From NCBI RefSeq assembly GCF_017795745.1, contig NZ_CP059067.1, positions 3,038,001 to 3,102,000 of the forward strand: a stretch of 64,000 nt of DNA, written 5' to 3'. A program made the position numbers and the translations under genes. The stretch is from Rhizobacter sp. AJA081-3. GTDB taxonomy: Bacteria; Pseudomonadota; Gammaproteobacteria; Burkholderiales; Burkholderiaceae_C. Under the pieces are notes generated by a model. It worked only from the letters and a program-made list of their open reading frames with translations. It ran no database searches and was not told where the DNA came from. Positions 45,045 through 55,038 of this stretch are shown here, piece by piece. Each line of letters starts with the position of its first letter. Position 1 is the first letter of the stretch.

Positions 45045-45656
45045 CTACTGCTCGATCACGTCGGCGCCCTTGGGCGCGACGAACTTGAAGGTTTCGGCCG
45101 CGGTCGCCGAGTTCGGCCTGAACTGGCTGAACTGCAGGTAGGAGCGCTGGCCGAAGCTGTCGACGATCTCCACGGCGGCGAGCTCCTTGCCTCGAAAGCC
45201 GACCTTCAGCGTGTCGAAGGCGCCCTCTTTCGCTCTCGGCTTGGCGGCCGCCCATTCGATGCCGTCCTGCGCCGGCAACGCGGAGAGCTCGAAGTCCTTC
45301 TCGAGGTTGCCGCCGGCCAGCAAGGCCGCCGGCGTGGCGCCGATGGCGGCCGACAGCTTTCGCGAGCTGACCTGGTTCAGGTCGGCGTCGTAGATCCAGA
45401 CCTTCTGGCCGTCGGCCACGATGACCTGCTCAAAAGGCTTGGTGTAGGCGAAGCGGAAGCGATTCGGCCGCGCGAACTCGAAGCTGCCGCTGCTGGTCTT
45501 CTTCTTCGCGCCGTCGGGCGAGGTGACGGTCTGGGTGAACTGCGCCTTGCCGGTCTTCACCTCGCGCACGAACTCGCGCAGGGTGTCGACGGCATCGGCG
45601 CGGGCAGAAACGGCGGCAGTGCAAAGTGCCAGCAACAGCGGGAAACGAAAGTTCAT
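45045..45656 (-). CDS. lolA: Outer-membrane lipoprotein carrier protein LolA
   Basis: Periplasmic chaperone of 203 aa that ferries lipoproteins from LolCDE to the outer membrane. Signal peptide [36 protein letters not shown] and [19 protein letters not shown] are the LolA signature. Its start overlaps the ftsK stop by four bases (ATGA), so the genes are coupled. Confidence 0.94.
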   Translation of the reverse strand: MNFRFPLLLALCTAAVSARADAVDTLREFVREVKTGKAQFTQTVTSPDGAKKKTSSGSFEFARPNRFRFAYTKPFEQVIVADGQKVWIYDADLNQVSSRKLSAAIGATPAALLAGGNLEKDFELSALPAQDGIEWAAAKPRAKEGAFDTLKVGFRGKELAAVEIVDSFGQRSYLQFSQFRPNSATAAETFKFVAPKGADVIEQ

Positions 45657-48043
45657 GCGTCGCGGTTCGGGACGATGATGTCGCGATTGCCGTTGGTGGA
45701 CATGGCACTTACGAGCCCGGATTTCTCCATTTGTTCCAGCAATCGCGCGGCTCGGTTGTAGCCGATGCGCAGATGGCGCTGCACCAGCGAGATCGAGGCG
45801 CGCTTGTGCTGCAGCACGATGGCCACTGCCTGGTCGTACATCGGGTCGCTTTCGCCGCCGCCCGCACCGGCCTCGCCGGCCAGCACGTCGCCACCCTCGC
45901 CGTCGAGCACGCCGCCTTCGAGGATGCCTTCGATGTAGTTGGGCTCGCCCTGGCTCTTCAGGTACTCGACGACGCGATGCACCTCTTCGTCCGACACGAA
46001 GGCGCCGTGCACGCGCACCGGCAGCCCGCCGCCCGGTGTGAGGTAGAGCATGTCGCCCTGGCCGAGCAGCGCCTCGGCGCCCATCTGGTCGAGGATGGTG
46101 CGCGAGTCGATCTTGCTCGACACCTGGAAGCTCAGCCGCGTCGGGATGTTCGCCTTGATCAGGCCGGTGATCACGTCGACGCTCGGCCGCTGCGTGGCCA
46201 GAATCAGGTGGATGCCCGAGGCGCGCGCCTTCTGCGCCAAGCGCGCGATCAGCTCCTCGATCTTCTTGCCCACCACCATCATCAGGTCGGCCAGTTCGTC
46301 GATGACGACTACGATGAAGGGCAGCCGCTCCAGCGGCTCCGGCGCTTCGGGCGTGAGGCTGAACGGGTTGGGAATCAGCTCGCCGCGCTCGGTGGCATCG
46401 GCGATCTTCTTGTTGTAGCCCGACAGGTTGCGCACGCCCATCTTGCTCATCAGCTTGTAGCGGCGCTCCATCTCGCCGACACACCAGTTCAGCGCGTTGG
46501 CCGCCTGCTTCATGTCGGTGACCACCGGCGCGAGCAGGTGCGGGATGCCCTCGTACATGCTCATCTCGAGCATCTTCGGGTCGATCAGGATCAGGCGCAC
46601 GTCGCGCGCCTCGGCCTTGTAGAGCAGCGAGAGGATCATCGCGTTGATGCCCACCGACTTGCCCGAGCCGGTGGTGCCGGCGACCAGGCAATGCGGCATC
46701 TTCGCCAAGTCGGCGACCATCGCGTTGCCGACGATGTCCTTGCCCAGGCCCATGGTCAGCTGCGAGGAAGCGTCGTTGTAGACCTGCGAGCCGAGGATCT
46801 CGGACAGGCGGATCATCTGACGCTTGGCGTTGGGCAGCTCCAGCGCCATGGTCGTCTTGCCGGGGATGGTCTCGACGACGCGGATGCTCACCAGCGACAG
46901 CGAGCGCGCCAGGTCCTTGGCGAGGTTGACCACCTGCGCGCCCTTCACGCCGGTGGCCGGCTCGACCTCGTAGCGCGTGATCACCGGGCCGGGCGAGGCC
47001 GCGACCACGCGCACCTCGACGCCGAAGTCCTTGAGCTTCTTCTCGATCAGCCGCGAGGTCATCTCCAGCGTCTCGGGCGTCACCGACTCCTGGCGAACAC
47101 CTGGCGCCGCGTCGAGCAGGTCGACCTGCGGCAGCTTGGTGTCGGCGAGCTCGACGAAGAGCGGCTTCTGCCGCTCCTTGGCCACACGCGCCGACTTCGG
47201 CAGCTCTGCCACCGGCTCCTCGATGACGATCGGGATGTGCTCCTCGTGCAGTTGGTGCTCGACCTCGACCACCTCTTCGCGCTCGCGCAGCGCGCGCTCG
47301 CCCAGGCGGATGTCTTCGGCGCGCTCGATGCGCTCGGCGCGCTTCTCGCGGAACGATTCCAGCCAGGTGCCGATGGACTCGGCCACGCGCAGCCACGAGA
47401 ACTGCAGCGACATCGCGATGCCCGCCACCAGCGCGGCGATCCACAGCACGCCGGAGCCGGCGAAGCCGAGCAGCTTCTGGCTCGCCGGGCCGAGCAGGTA
47501 GCCGAGCACGCCGCCGGCATGGCCGCCGGCCACGCGCGATTCGAACTGGTACAGGCGCGTCGACTCGAGCGCGCAGCTGGCCGCCATCAGCACCACGATG
47601 CCGACCCAGAACAGCCAGGCCGGCGGCTCGTGCGGATCGACCGGCGCCACCGGCGGCTGCTCGCTGCGCAGCACGCGGGCCAGTGCGCCGAGCCAGCCTC
47701 GCAGGCCGATCAGCAGCAGCCACCAGGCCGAGAAGCCGCACACGAAGTAGGCACCGTCGGCGAACCACGCGCCCAGCGTGCCGGCCTTGTTGGTGGCCTG
47801 CGCCACAGCGCCGGAGGTGGTGAAGGCCGGGTCGGCAGGGCTGTGCGTGGCCAGAGCGAGCAGCGCGAGCAGCCACAGCACCGCGCCGAAGCCCAGAGCG
47901 AGGCGCGCGCGCCAGCGCGGCGTGACCGACGCCGTGCCCGCGGGTGCGGCGGCGCTGTCGCGCCCCTTGCGGCCCGTGGGGCCGGGAGAAGCTGTCTGGC
48001 CCGCGCCCCCGTCGGCGCGCAGCGATCCGAGTGGAAACGTCAT
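45653..48043 (-). CDS. ftsK: DNA translocase FtsK
   Basis: Protein of 796 aa. Four or five membrane segments lie in residues 45-250, then a short linker and the motor: Walker [17 protein letters not shown] near residue 455, Walker [18 protein letters not shown] near 555, and [19 protein letters not shown] near 600. The C-terminal gamma winged helix ([20 protein letters not shown]) reads KOPS sites. It moves chromosome ends to the division septum and activates XerCD. The linker is much shorter than in E. coli FtsK, like SpoIIIE-type proteins. ATG 48043 begins [11 protein letters not shown]. Confidence 0.95.
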   Translation of the reverse strand: MTFPLGSLRADGGAGQTASPGPTGRKGRDSAAAPAGTASVTPRWRARLALGFGAVLWLLALLALATHSPADPAFTTSGAVAQATNKAGTLGAWFADGAYFVCGFSAWWLLLIGLRGWLGALARVLRSEQPPVAPVDPHEPPAWLFWVGIVVLMAASCALESTRLYQFESRVAGGHAGGVLGYLLGPASQKLLGFAGSGVLWIAALVAGIAMSLQFSWLRVAESIGTWLESFREKRAERIERAEDIRLGERALREREEVVEVEHQLHEEHIPIVIEEPVAELPKSARVAKERQKPLFVELADTKLPQVDLLDAAPGVRQESVTPETLEMTSRLIEKKLKDFGVEVRVVAASPGPVITRYEVEPATGVKGAQVVNLAKDLARSLSLVSIRVVETIPGKTTMALELPNAKRQMIRLSEILGSQVYNDASSQLTMGLGKDIVGNAMVADLAKMPHCLVAGTTGSGKSVGINAMILSLLYKAEARDVRLILIDPKMLEMSMYEGIPHLLAPVVTDMKQAANALNWCVGEMERRYKLMSKMGVRNLSGYNKKIADATERGELIPNPFSLTPEAPEPLERLPFIVVVIDELADLMMVVGKKIEELIARLAQKARASGIHLILATQRPSVDVITGLIKANIPTRLSFQVSSKIDSRTILDQMGAEALLGQGDMLYLTPGGGLPVRVHGAFVSDEEVHRVVEYLKSQGEPNYIEGILEGGVLDGEGGDVLAGEAGAGGGESDPMYDQAVAIVLQHKRASISLVQRHLRIGYNRAARLLEQMEKSGLVSAMSTNGNRDIIVPNRDA

Positions 48044-48115
48044 GGCGCGATTGTGGCCGATCGCCCCGGGGGGCTTGTATCCGCTCGCAGCCGCGCCGCC
48101 GCACAATGCCCGACC

Positions 48116-49294
48116 ATGAAACGCCTGATGATCCTGCTGCTGGCCCTGCCCCTGGCCAGCCACGCCGTGCAGGTCTGCGACCTCGACGGCGAACACGTCA
48201 ACCCGGCCAACGGCCACACCACCGCCGGCAAGACCGGGCTGATGCGCTGCCGCGACGGTGACAGCCGCGTGCTGCAACGCGAGCAGGAGCTGAAGGACGG
48301 CAAGTTCGTCGGCATCGTGCGCTTCTACAAGAACGGTGTGCTGGAGCGCGACTACAGCGTCAACGAGCGCGGCAACCGCGAGGGCCTGTCGCGCGAGTAC
48401 GCCGCCACGCCCGGCGCGAAGAATCCGCTGCTGCACGAAGAGACGATGCGCAACAGCCGCACCGTGGGCCTGACGCGCAGCTGGTACGCCAGCGGCACGC
48501 TGCGCCGCACCGCCTTCCACGGCGACGACGGCCACGAGCAGGCGATGGCCGAGTTCAACGAGGGCGGCCAGCTCGCCGAACTGCGCTGCGGGCCCACCGC
48601 CCTGCTCGCTCCGGCGGCCGACGACGCCGCCTGGTGCGGCCACCGGGGCGGCACGGCCACGGTGTCGTTGTACGGCTCGAAAGGCGACCTGAAGGGCCGT
48701 CGCGTCTACGAGCGTGGCGAGATGCGCAAGCGCGAATCGCTGTGGGACAGCGGCAGGCCGCGCGAGGTAGTGGAGAGCGACGCCAAGGGCGGCATCGAGC
48801 GCCAGTTCGCCGCCGACGGCACGAAGCGGCGCGAGCTGCAGTGGCAATGGCTGGGCGGCAACGAAGGCAGCAAGCGCCGCATCACCACGCTGGAGCAGGA
48901 GTTCCACGACAGCGGCACGCTGGTGCGCGAGCGCCGCTGGGCCGTCGGCGAGCGAGGCGGCCAGCTGGCCAGCGAGAAGCGCTGGTACCTCAACGGCCAG
49001 CCGCGCGACGCCAGCGAGTACCGCAACGAAGGCGGCCGCGCGCTGCGCCACGACACGCAGTTCCACGACAACGGCCAACCGGCCTTCGAGGGCATGTGGG
49101 TGCTCGAAGGCCGCTACGACCGGCAGGCCAGCGGCGTGCACCGCAGTTTCGACGACGCCGGGCGGCTGCGCCTGGAGCGCCACCACGACGATCGCGGCCG
49201 CGTGACGCGCGAGCGTGAACTCGACGAGGCCGGCAAGGTCACACGCGACGATGCCTTGTTCGAGGATGGATCGCGCAAGGCCTTCTCACGCTGA
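48116..49294 (+). CDS. Exported MORN/YwqK-type repeat protein
   Basis: Protein of 392 aa with a signal peptide ([19 protein letters not shown]). The mature part is built from MORN-variant (YwqK-like) repeats: [59 protein letters not shown] and [13 protein letters not shown], each with an aromatic-x-x-G pattern and a charged strand. These form an extended beta meander; the function is unknown. It is divergent from ftsK (72 bases between starts) and 17 bases upstream of the dioxygenase-like gene. Confidence 0.75.
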   Translation: MKRLMILLLALPLASHAVQVCDLDGEHVNPANGHTTAGKTGLMRCRDGDSRVLQREQELKDGKFVGIVRFYKNGVLERDYSVNERGNREGLSREYAATPGAKNPLLHEETMRNSRTVGLTRSWYASGTLRRTAFHGDDGHEQAMAEFNEGGQLAELRCGPTALLAPAADDAAWCGHRGGTATVSLYGSKGDLKGRRVYERGEMRKRESLWDSGRPREVVESDAKGGIERQFAADGTKRRELQWQWLGGNEGSKRRITTLEQEFHDSGTLVRERRWAVGERGGQLASEKRWYLNGQPRDASEYRNEGGRALRHDTQFHDNGQPAFEGMWVLEGRYDRQASGVHRSFDDAGRLRLERHHDDRGRVTRERELDEAGKVTRDDALFEDGSRKAFSR

Positions 49295-49311
49295 AACCGA
49301 AGGGAGACTGC

Positions 49312-49938
49312 ATGACTGTCACCACCCACCCCTCGCGCCGCCTCCTGCTCGGTGCCGCCGTCGCCCTGGCCGCCCCGGCCATCTGGCGCGGCGCGATCGC
49401 GCAGACCCGGCAGCGCCCCACGCCGGCGCAGACGGAAGGTCCGTTCTACCCGGTCGAGCTGCCCGCCGACAGCGACGCCGACCTGCTCGCGCAGGGCGCG
49501 CGCCGTTATGCCAAGGGCCGCGGCGCGTTGCTCGAAGGCACGGTCACCGACACCGCCGGCCGCGCGCTCAGCGGCGCCGCGGTGGAGATCTGGCAATGCG
49601 ACCAGGACGGCCACTACCACCACCCGGGCGACGGCGGCCGCGCCGACCCCGATTTCCAGGGCTTCGGCCGCGTGCTGCTCGGCGCCGACGGCGCCTACCG
49701 CTTCCGCACCATCCGCCCGGCGCCCTACAGCGGCCGCACGCCGCACATCCACCTGAAGGTGCGGCTGGGTGCGCGCGAACTGCTCACCACGCAGGTCTAC
49801 GTGCAGGGCGACCCCGGCAATGCGCGCGACTTCCTCTGGCAGCGCCTGCGCGCCGAAGACCGCGCAGCGCTGAGCGTGCCCTTCGAGCCGGCCGGCGACA
49901 CGCTGCGCGCGCGTTTCGCGATCGTCGTGGCGGCCTGA
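49312..49938 (+). CDS. Exported intradiol ring-cleavage dioxygenase family protein
   Basis: Protein of 208 aa of the protocatechuate 3,4-dioxygenase/intradiol family with a Tat-like signal (SRRLLLGAAVALAAPAI). TEGPFYP opens the domain; Fe(III) ligands are probably the Tyr in QDGHYHHP and PAPYSGRT and the His pair in RTPHIHLKV. AVEIWQCDQDGHY is a family hallmark. An exported location is unusual for ring cleavage of intracellular catechols, so the true substrate may be an extracellular aromatic. The next gene starts within the stop codon. Confidence 0.85.
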   Translation: MTVTTHPSRRLLLGAAVALAAPAIWRGAIAQTRQRPTPAQTEGPFYPVELPADSDADLLAQGARRYAKGRGALLEGTVTDTAGRALSGAAVEIWQCDQDGHYHHPGDGGRADPDFQGFGRVLLGADGAYRFRTIRPAPYSGRTPHIHLKVRLGARELLTTQVYVQGDPGNARDFLWQRLRAEDRAALSVPFEPAGDTLRARFAIVVAA

Positions 49939-50945
49939 TGGCGCCTGTGCCGCTGACGCCGCTCGCCCGCGCCGACGCGCTGCGCCTGGCCGACACGGCG
50001 CTGGCCGCGGTGCGCCAGCGTTTCCCGCACAAGCTCGACCACCTGATCCTGCACGAGGACGACCGGCCCGCGCCGGCCCACATCCACCCGCTGTTCGATG
50101 GCAGCTACGACTGGCATTCGAGCGTGCACATGCATTGGTCGCTGCTGCGGCTGCTGTGCCGGCAGCCCGATCTGCCGCAGTCGGCGCAGATCGTCGAACA
50201 CTTCGATGCGCGCTTCACGCCTGCGCTCGTGGCGGTGGAGCGCGACTACGCCGCGCAGCCGCAGCGCGGCAGCTTCGAGCGGCCCTACGGCTGGGCCTGG
50301 CTGCTGGCGCTGCAGGCGGAGCTCGACGAGCACGATGCCAGGCTACCGCGACGATCCGCCTGGGCCGACGCGCTGCGCCCCTTCAGCGACGAGGTGGCGG
50401 CGCGGCTGGCCGCCTTCCTCGGCCGCAGCCACTACCCGGTGCGCGCCGGCATGCACGCCAACTCGGCCTTCGCGATGCTGCTGGCACGGCGCCACCGCGA
50501 CGAGGCGCTGAACCGCGCCATCGACCGCGCGGCGCGGCAGTGGTTCGGCAACGACCGCGCCTACCCGGCGCACTACGAGCCCGGCGGTGCCGACTTCCTC
50601 TCGCCCGGCCTGTGCGAGGCACTGCTGATGCGCGAGGTGCTGGGCGAGGCCTTCGTGCCGTGGTGGACGGCCTTCGAGCCGAAGGGCGAGGCGCTCGCGA
50701 ACTGGCTGCAGCCGGCTCGCGTGAGCGACCGCGTCGACCCCCAGCTGGTGCATCTGGACGGCCTGAACCTGTCGCGCGCCTGGTGCCTGCAATCGCTGGC
50801 CGAGGCCGTGCCGGCCGCGCTGGCGCCGCGCTTCGTCGCTGCGGCACAGGCGCACCGCGCGGCCGCCTGGCCGCACATCGGCGGAGGTGACTTCGCCGCG
50901 ACGCACTGGCTGGTGAGCTTCGCGCTGCTGTCGCTGGGCGACTGA
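49938..50945 (+). CDS. DUF2891 family protein
   Basis: Protein of 335 aa matching DUF2891: HPLFDGSYDWHSSVHMHWSL near residue 50, RPYGWAWLLALQAEL near 115, YPVRAGMHANSAFAMLLA near 160, and HYEPGGADFLSPGLCEALLM near 210 are the conserved blocks. The repeated His, Trp and Tyr residues suggest an alpha-helical toroid with a polar cavity like some glycoside-related enzymes, but no activity is known. No signal peptide. Its ATG shares a base with the dioxygenase stop, so the pair is coupled. Confidence 0.82.
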   Translation: MAPVPLTPLARADALRLADTALAAVRQRFPHKLDHLILHEDDRPAPAHIHPLFDGSYDWHSSVHMHWSLLRLLCRQPDLPQSAQIVEHFDARFTPALVAVERDYAAQPQRGSFERPYGWAWLLALQAELDEHDARLPRRSAWADALRPFSDEVAARLAAFLGRSHYPVRAGMHANSAFAMLLARRHRDEALNRAIDRAARQWFGNDRAYPAHYEPGGADFLSPGLCEALLMREVLGEAFVPWWTAFEPKGEALANWLQPARVSDRVDPQLVHLDGLNLSRAWCLQSLAEAVPAALAPRFVAAAQAHRAAAWPHIGGGDFAATHWLVSFALLSLGD

Positions 50946-50951
50946 TCCGCC

Positions 50952-51452
50952 TCAGCGGCTCACGTGCTGCAGCACGTCGTAGCGCAAGGGCGGGCCGCGG
51001 ACCGAGTGCACCAGGGCATAGCCGTTCACCGGCCAGGTCCAGCGGGGTCCCTCGGCAGGCAGCGGCGTGCCCTGCGCATGGCGCGCCAGCGTCACGTGCG
51101 GCCGGAACGGGCGGTCGTCGGTGCGCAAGCCGAGCTCGGCCAGCGCGTGCGCCAGCGCGACGTGCAGGGCCGCGAGGCCGGGCGGCACCACGAGCGGCTC
51201 CAGCACCGCGATGCCTTGCGGCCACAGCGCGGCGCGGCCGAACTCGAGCAGGAACGGCTCGGGCAGGCCCGGCAGGCGCGCGCGCAGCGAGGCCGTTTCG
51301 ACCTCGCCCAGTTCGCCGAGGTAGTGCAGCGTCAAGTGCAGGCGCTCGGGCGGCACCGGCACCGCCTGCGCGGGCCACGACCACGCCGATCGGGCGCCGG
51401 CAAGGTGCTGTCGCACGGCCGCGTCGGGCCACAGGGCGAGGAACAGACGCAT
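50952..51452 (-). CDS. thpR: RNA 2',3'-cyclic phosphodiesterase (LigT/ThpR)
   Basis: Protein of 166 aa of the 2H phosphoesterase family. Both catalytic motifs are present: HLTLHYLGELGE near residue 40 and HVTLARHAQG near 120. The start MRLFLALWPDAAVRQHL is the usual family beginning. It opens 2',3'-cyclic phosphate ends on RNA. Convergent with the DUF2891 gene with six bases between stops, divergent from the beta-CASP hydrolase gene. Confidence 0.9.
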   Translation of the reverse strand: MRLFLALWPDAAVRQHLAGARSAWSWPAQAVPVPPERLHLTLHYLGELGEVETASLRARLPGLPEPFLLEFGRAALWPQGIAVLEPLVVPPGLAALHVALAHALAELGLRTDDRPFRPHVTLARHAQGTPLPAEGPRWTWPVNGYALVHSVRGPPLRYDVLQHVSR

Positions 51453-51518
51453 GCCGGCATTGTCCGCGTCACGACGAGCGTCAATGGCGGTCGAACGCCG
51501 CTGCGCTAGATTCAGGTC

Positions 51519-52874
51519 ATGAAGATCACTTTCCTCGGCGCGGCCGACACCGTCACCGGCTCGCGACACCTCGTCGAGATCGACGGCCAGACCCTCCTGC
51601 TCGACTGCGGCCTGTTCCAGGGCTTCAAGACGCTGCGCGAGCGCAACTGGGCGCCGCTGCCGGTGCCCGCGCGCGAGATCGACGCGGTGGTGCTCAGCCA
51701 CGCCCACCTGGACCACAGCGGCTACCTGCCGGCGCTGGTGAAGCAGGGATTCAAGGGCGCGGTGCACTGCACGCAGGCCACGCGCGACCTCGCCGAGGTG
51801 CTGCTGCTGGACAGTGCCCACCTGCAGGAGGAAGACGCCCGCCGCGCCAACCGCAAAGGCTTCTCGCGCCACGAGCCGGCGCTGCCGCTGTACACCGTGG
51901 CCGATGCCAAGCGCGCCATCGCGCGGCTCACGCCGCTGCCCGCGGGCAAGGCGGTGCGCCTGGGCAACGTGCTCGCCGAACTCACGCCGGTGGGCCACCT
52001 GCTCGGCGCCTGCGCGGTGACGCTGCGCCAGCGCGACGTGTCGCTGGTCTATTCCGGCGACCTGGGCCGCAGCAACGACATGCTGATGCCCGCGCCGCAG
52101 CGCATTGCGCGTGCCGATGTGCTGCTCGTCGAATCGACCTATGGCAACCGCCTGCACCCGCCCGAGGATGTGCAGGCCGTGCTCGGCTCCATCGTGCGCG
52201 CCACGGTGCGCCGCGGCGGCTCGGTGCTGCTGCCCTCCTTCGCCGTCGGCCGTGCGCAGGCGCTGATGCTGGTGATGCAGCGGCTGAAGGCCGCTGGCGA
52301 AGTCCCGGAAGACCTGCCGGTGTTCCTCGACAGCCCGATGGCCACCGCCGCCACCACGCTCTACCAGAAGCACCGCCGGCTGCTGCGCCTGAGCCCGCGC
52401 GAAGCGAACACGCTGTGCGACGGCGTCACCATCGTGAGCACGCCGCAGCAGTCGGAGAAGGTGTCGCGGGCGCGCTACCCGAGCGTGATCATCTCGGCCA
52501 GCGGCATGGCCACCGGCGGGCGCGTGCTGCACCACCTGAAGGCGATGGCGCCGAACCCGAAACACTCGATCGTCTTCCCCGGCTTCCAGGTGGCCGGCAC
52601 GCGCGGCGCCAAGCTGGTGGAAGGCGCCACCGAGGTGAAGATCTTCGGCGAGTACGTGGCGGTGAAGGCGCAGGTCAGCCACCTCGAGGGCTTCTCCGGG
52701 CACGCCGACGCCAACGAGCTGATGCACTGGCTGCAGGGTTTCGAGCAGGCGCCGCGCGAGACTTTCGTCGTGCACGGCGAGCCGGCCGCGGCCGACGCGC
52801 TGCGCAGCCGCATCGCCGACGAGCTCGGCTGGCGCGTGCGCGTGCCCGAGCACCTGTCGCAGTTCTCAGTCTGA
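51519..52874 (+). CDS. Beta-CASP metallo-beta-lactamase fold RNA hydrolase
   Basis: Protein of 451 aa. The MBL domain shows SHAHLDHSGYLP (HxHxDH) near residue 65, VGHLLGACAVTL near 165 and YSGDLGRSNDML near 185; the beta-CASP insert follows with VLLPSFAVGRAQALML and VLLVESTYGN, then IISASGMATGGRVLHHL and LEGFSGHADANEL. This is the layout of CPSF73-like RNA endonuclease or exonuclease relatives in bacteria. Zn ligands look complete. It ends 11 bases before the apparent CTG start of the MgtC-like gene. Confidence 0.92.
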   Translation: MKITFLGAADTVTGSRHLVEIDGQTLLLDCGLFQGFKTLRERNWAPLPVPAREIDAVVLSHAHLDHSGYLPALVKQGFKGAVHCTQATRDLAEVLLLDSAHLQEEDARRANRKGFSRHEPALPLYTVADAKRAIARLTPLPAGKAVRLGNVLAELTPVGHLLGACAVTLRQRDVSLVYSGDLGRSNDMLMPAPQRIARADVLLVESTYGNRLHPPEDVQAVLGSIVRATVRRGGSVLLPSFAVGRAQALMLVMQRLKAAGEVPEDLPVFLDSPMATAATTLYQKHRRLLRLSPREANTLCDGVTIVSTPQQSEKVSRARYPSVIISASGMATGGRVLHHLKAMAPNPKHSIVFPGFQVAGTRGAKLVEGATEVKIFGEYVAVKAQVSHLEGFSGHADANELMHWLQGFEQAPRETFVVHGEPAAADALRSRIADELGWRVRVPEHLSQFSV

Positions 52875-52884
52875 GGCGCACCCA

Positions 52885-54153
52885 CTGAACCTCCTCGACG
52901 CCGCCGGCAGCGCTGCGACGGGCATCGCCGTCGCGCTGGGCTGCGGCCTGCTGATCGGCCTGGATCGCGAGCGCCGCAAAGGCGAAGGCGACGACCGCGC
53001 CGCGGCGGGCCTGCGCAGCTTCGCCATCGCCGCGCTGCTGGGCGCGCTGGCGCAGACGCTCGCGGTGCCGGGGCTGGTCGTCGCCGCCGCCGTGCTGGTC
53101 GCGCTGATGGCGGCGCTGGCCTACGCCCGCAGCCGTTCGCGCGACCCGGGGCTGACCACCGAGCTGGCGCTGTTCGCCACCTTCCTGGTCGGCGTGCTGT
53201 CGGTGCGCTCGCCGCTGCTGGGTGCGGCCTGCGGCACCGTGCTGGCGGTGCTGCTGGCCGCGCGCACGCAGCTGCACCGCTTCGCCACGCAGTGGCTGAG
53301 CCAGCGCGAGCTGCACGACGGGCTGATGCTCGCCGCGCTGGCGCTGGTGCTGCTGCCGCTGGTGCCGGACACCGCCCTGCCCTGGCTGGGCGGCATGCGT
53401 GCGCGGCCACTGGGCGCGCTGGTGCTGCTCATCCTCGTGCTGCAGGCCGCCGGCCATGTGGCGCTGCGCCTGCTCGGCGCGCGATTCGGCCTGGCGGCCT
53501 CGGGCTTCTTCGGCGGATTCGTGTCGAGCACGGCCACCATCGCCACCTTCGGCGCACGGGCACGTGCCGGCGAGGCGCCACCCGCGATGGCGGCTGCGGC
53601 GGGTGCGCTGTCGGGCTGTGCGACCTGGCTGCAGCTGCTCGTGCTGGCCGCGGCGCTGTCGCGGCCGGCACTGGCCTTGTTGTGGCTGCCCGCACTGTGC
53701 GGCGGGGTGGCCACTTTCGCCGTCTCGCTCGCCTGGCTGGCCGGCCACAGCACGGGCCGCGATCGGGAAGATGACCCGCCGCTGCTGGCCGAACGAGGCG
53801 CCCTGCGCCTGCGCGAAGCCGTGCTGATCGCCCTGCTGCTGGCCGGCGTGGCGCTGGTCGTCGGCCAGGCCCAGCGCTTGTTCGGCACCGGCGGCGTGCT
53901 GGTGAGCACCTCGCTGGCGGCACTCGGTGATGCGCACGCGCCGATCGCCTCATTGCTGTCGTTGTTTGCCGCCGGCCGGCTCGATGCGGCCACGCTGCTG
54001 GCCGGCGCCCTGCTCGCGGTGGGCACGAACACGATCACCCGGCTGGTGACGGCGGCCGTGACCGGCGGCCGCGCCTATGCCCTGCGCGTGGGCACGGCCC
54101 TGCTCGCGGGCCTGGGGGCGGCCGTGGCGGCCACCGCATTGCTTGCAGCTTGA
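52885..54153 (+). CDS. MgtC/SapB and DUF4010 domain membrane protein, apparent CTG start
   Basis: Membrane protein of 422 aa. The N-terminal MgtC-like domain reads GLLIGLDRERRKGEGDD and AAAGLRSFAIAALLGALA, and the C-terminal DUF4010 part includes FFGGFVSSTATIATFGARAR. The first ATG or GTG in frame is the GTG at 53065, which would remove the whole MgtC motif. A CTG at 52885 begins LNLLDAAGSAATGIAVALGC, matches the usual start of this family and has GAGG eight bases upstream, so it was taken as the start. About eleven membrane segments are expected. Role unknown; MgtC proteins are linked to Mg2+ and acid stress. Confidence 0.75.
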   Translation: MNLLDAAGSAATGIAVALGCGLLIGLDRERRKGEGDDRAAAGLRSFAIAALLGALAQTLAVPGLVVAAAVLVALMAALAYARSRSRDPGLTTELALFATFLVGVLSVRSPLLGAACGTVLAVLLAARTQLHRFATQWLSQRELHDGLMLAALALVLLPLVPDTALPWLGGMRARPLGALVLLILVLQAAGHVALRLLGARFGLAASGFFGGFVSSTATIATFGARARAGEAPPAMAAAAGALSGCATWLQLLVLAAALSRPALALLWLPALCGGVATFAVSLAWLAGHSTGRDREDDPPLLAERGALRLREAVLIALLLAGVALVVGQAQRLFGTGGVLVSTSLAALGDAHAPIASLLSLFAAGRLDAATLLAGALLAVGTNTITRLVTAAVTGGRAYALRVGTALLAGLGAAVAATALLAA

Positions 54154-54218
54154 TTCGTATCGACACAGTGTGACAGCGAAGAAGGGCTAAGGTTGGGTTC
54201 ATCACTGGAGATTCGGCC

Positions 54219-54704
54219 ATGAGAACCACCTGGCGTACCGCATGGCAGGGGCAGGACATCGTTGTCTATCGCGAAGACCAGGAGGTCGATCGCGTGAACG
54301 CGCTCGGCATCGAGAGGGTCGTGTTCGTGCATCGCGAGTCGGGTGATTCGCCCGGCGACTTGCAGTACGCGATCGTCGAGCTGGCCGAGGAGTGCCTCGT
54401 GTTCCCCGACTACACCGGATTCGCCGGCCGCGTGAACTTCGAGCGCCAGGCCTTCTGGGCCGAGCGCGGCTGCGTGTACTGGGTGGGTGACGCGCATGCT
54501 GCGCTGCCCGGCCGGCTGCGCCGCGGGCGCTGGCTGCTGCGCCACTCGGGGCCGGAGTTCATGCGCGTGCCGCGCATGGAACTGGCTGCGCTGATGGAGA
54601 AGTGGCCGCTCGAGGGCCCGCAGACTTGGGAGCAGCGCAAGTGGCGCCGTATCGAGAACTCGCGGCCGTTCGCCAACTCGGCACCGGGGCATCTGCGGGC
54701 CTGA
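54219..54704 (+). CDS. Hypothetical protein
   Basis: Protein of 161 aa, not recognised. It is rich in Trp, Arg and Glu (TTWRTAWQGQDIVVYREDQE, FWAERGCVYWVG, WEQRKWRRIENSRPF) with no signal peptide or membrane segment, so probably cytoplasmic. CTGGAG lies about ten bases before the ATG. It stands alone between the MgtC-like gene and a bidirectional terminator. Codon use matches its neighbours. Confidence 0.65.
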   Translation: MRTTWRTAWQGQDIVVYREDQEVDRVNALGIERVVFVHRESGDSPGDLQYAIVELAEECLVFPDYTGFAGRVNFERQAFWAERGCVYWVGDAHAALPGRLRRGRWLLRHSGPEFMRVPRMELAALMEKWPLEGPQTWEQRKWRRIENSRPFANSAPGHLRA

Positions 54705-54725
54705 GGCGCCCGCGGGGCACCATGA

Positions 54726-54751
54726 AAAGACCCGGCCGAGGCCGGGTCTTT
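54726..54751. terminator. Bidirectional rho-independent terminator
   Basis: AAAGACCCGGC (54726-54736) pairs with GCCGGGTCTTT (54741-54751) across a four-base loop, with A-rich sequence on the left and T-rich on the right, so it can end transcription from both convergent genes (stops at 54704 and 54771). Confidence 0.88.
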
Positions 54752-54770
54752 CATTCCGAGGGGTGAACGC

Positions 54771-54992
54771 TCAGGCCGCCTTCGGGGCAGCAGCCTTGGC
54801 CTTCTTCTTGGCGTGCTTCTTGACAGCCTTCTTGGCCGGGGCGGCTTCGGCCTTGGCGGCAGCCGGGGCGGCCGGCGCGGCGGTGGCGGCCGGGGCAACC
54901 GGAGCGGCCGGTGCAGCAGCCGGGGCGGCGGCCTGGGCGAACACGCCGGCGGAGAAGGTGGCGGCGATCAGGGTGGCGACGAGCTTGTTCAT
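54771..54992 (-). CDS. Small exported Ala/Lys-rich protein
   Basis: Protein of 73 aa with a clear signal peptide (NKLVATLIAATFSAGVFAQA). The mature part is a low-complexity Ala/Pro stretch followed by a basic tail (KKAVKKHAKKKAKAA) resembling histone H1-like tails. It may bind polyanions in the periplasm, but this is only a composition argument. The function is unknown. It ends at a strong bidirectional terminator and lies downstream of the CoA-transferase gene. Confidence 0.7.
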   Translation of the reverse strand: MNKLVATLIAATFSAGVFAQAAAPAAAPAAPVAPAATAAPAAPAAAKAEAAPAKKAVKKHAKKKAKAAAPKAA

Positions 54993-55038
54993 GGAATGGT
55001 CCTGTTGAATGGGAGCGAGAGTCTGTCTCTCGCAGCCC

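Noticed and set aside
45626-48115. Long upstream extension of the MORN-repeat gene, opposite ftsK
   Set aside because: It is antisense to FtsK and lacks any family feature; a signal peptide begins at the ATG at 48116.
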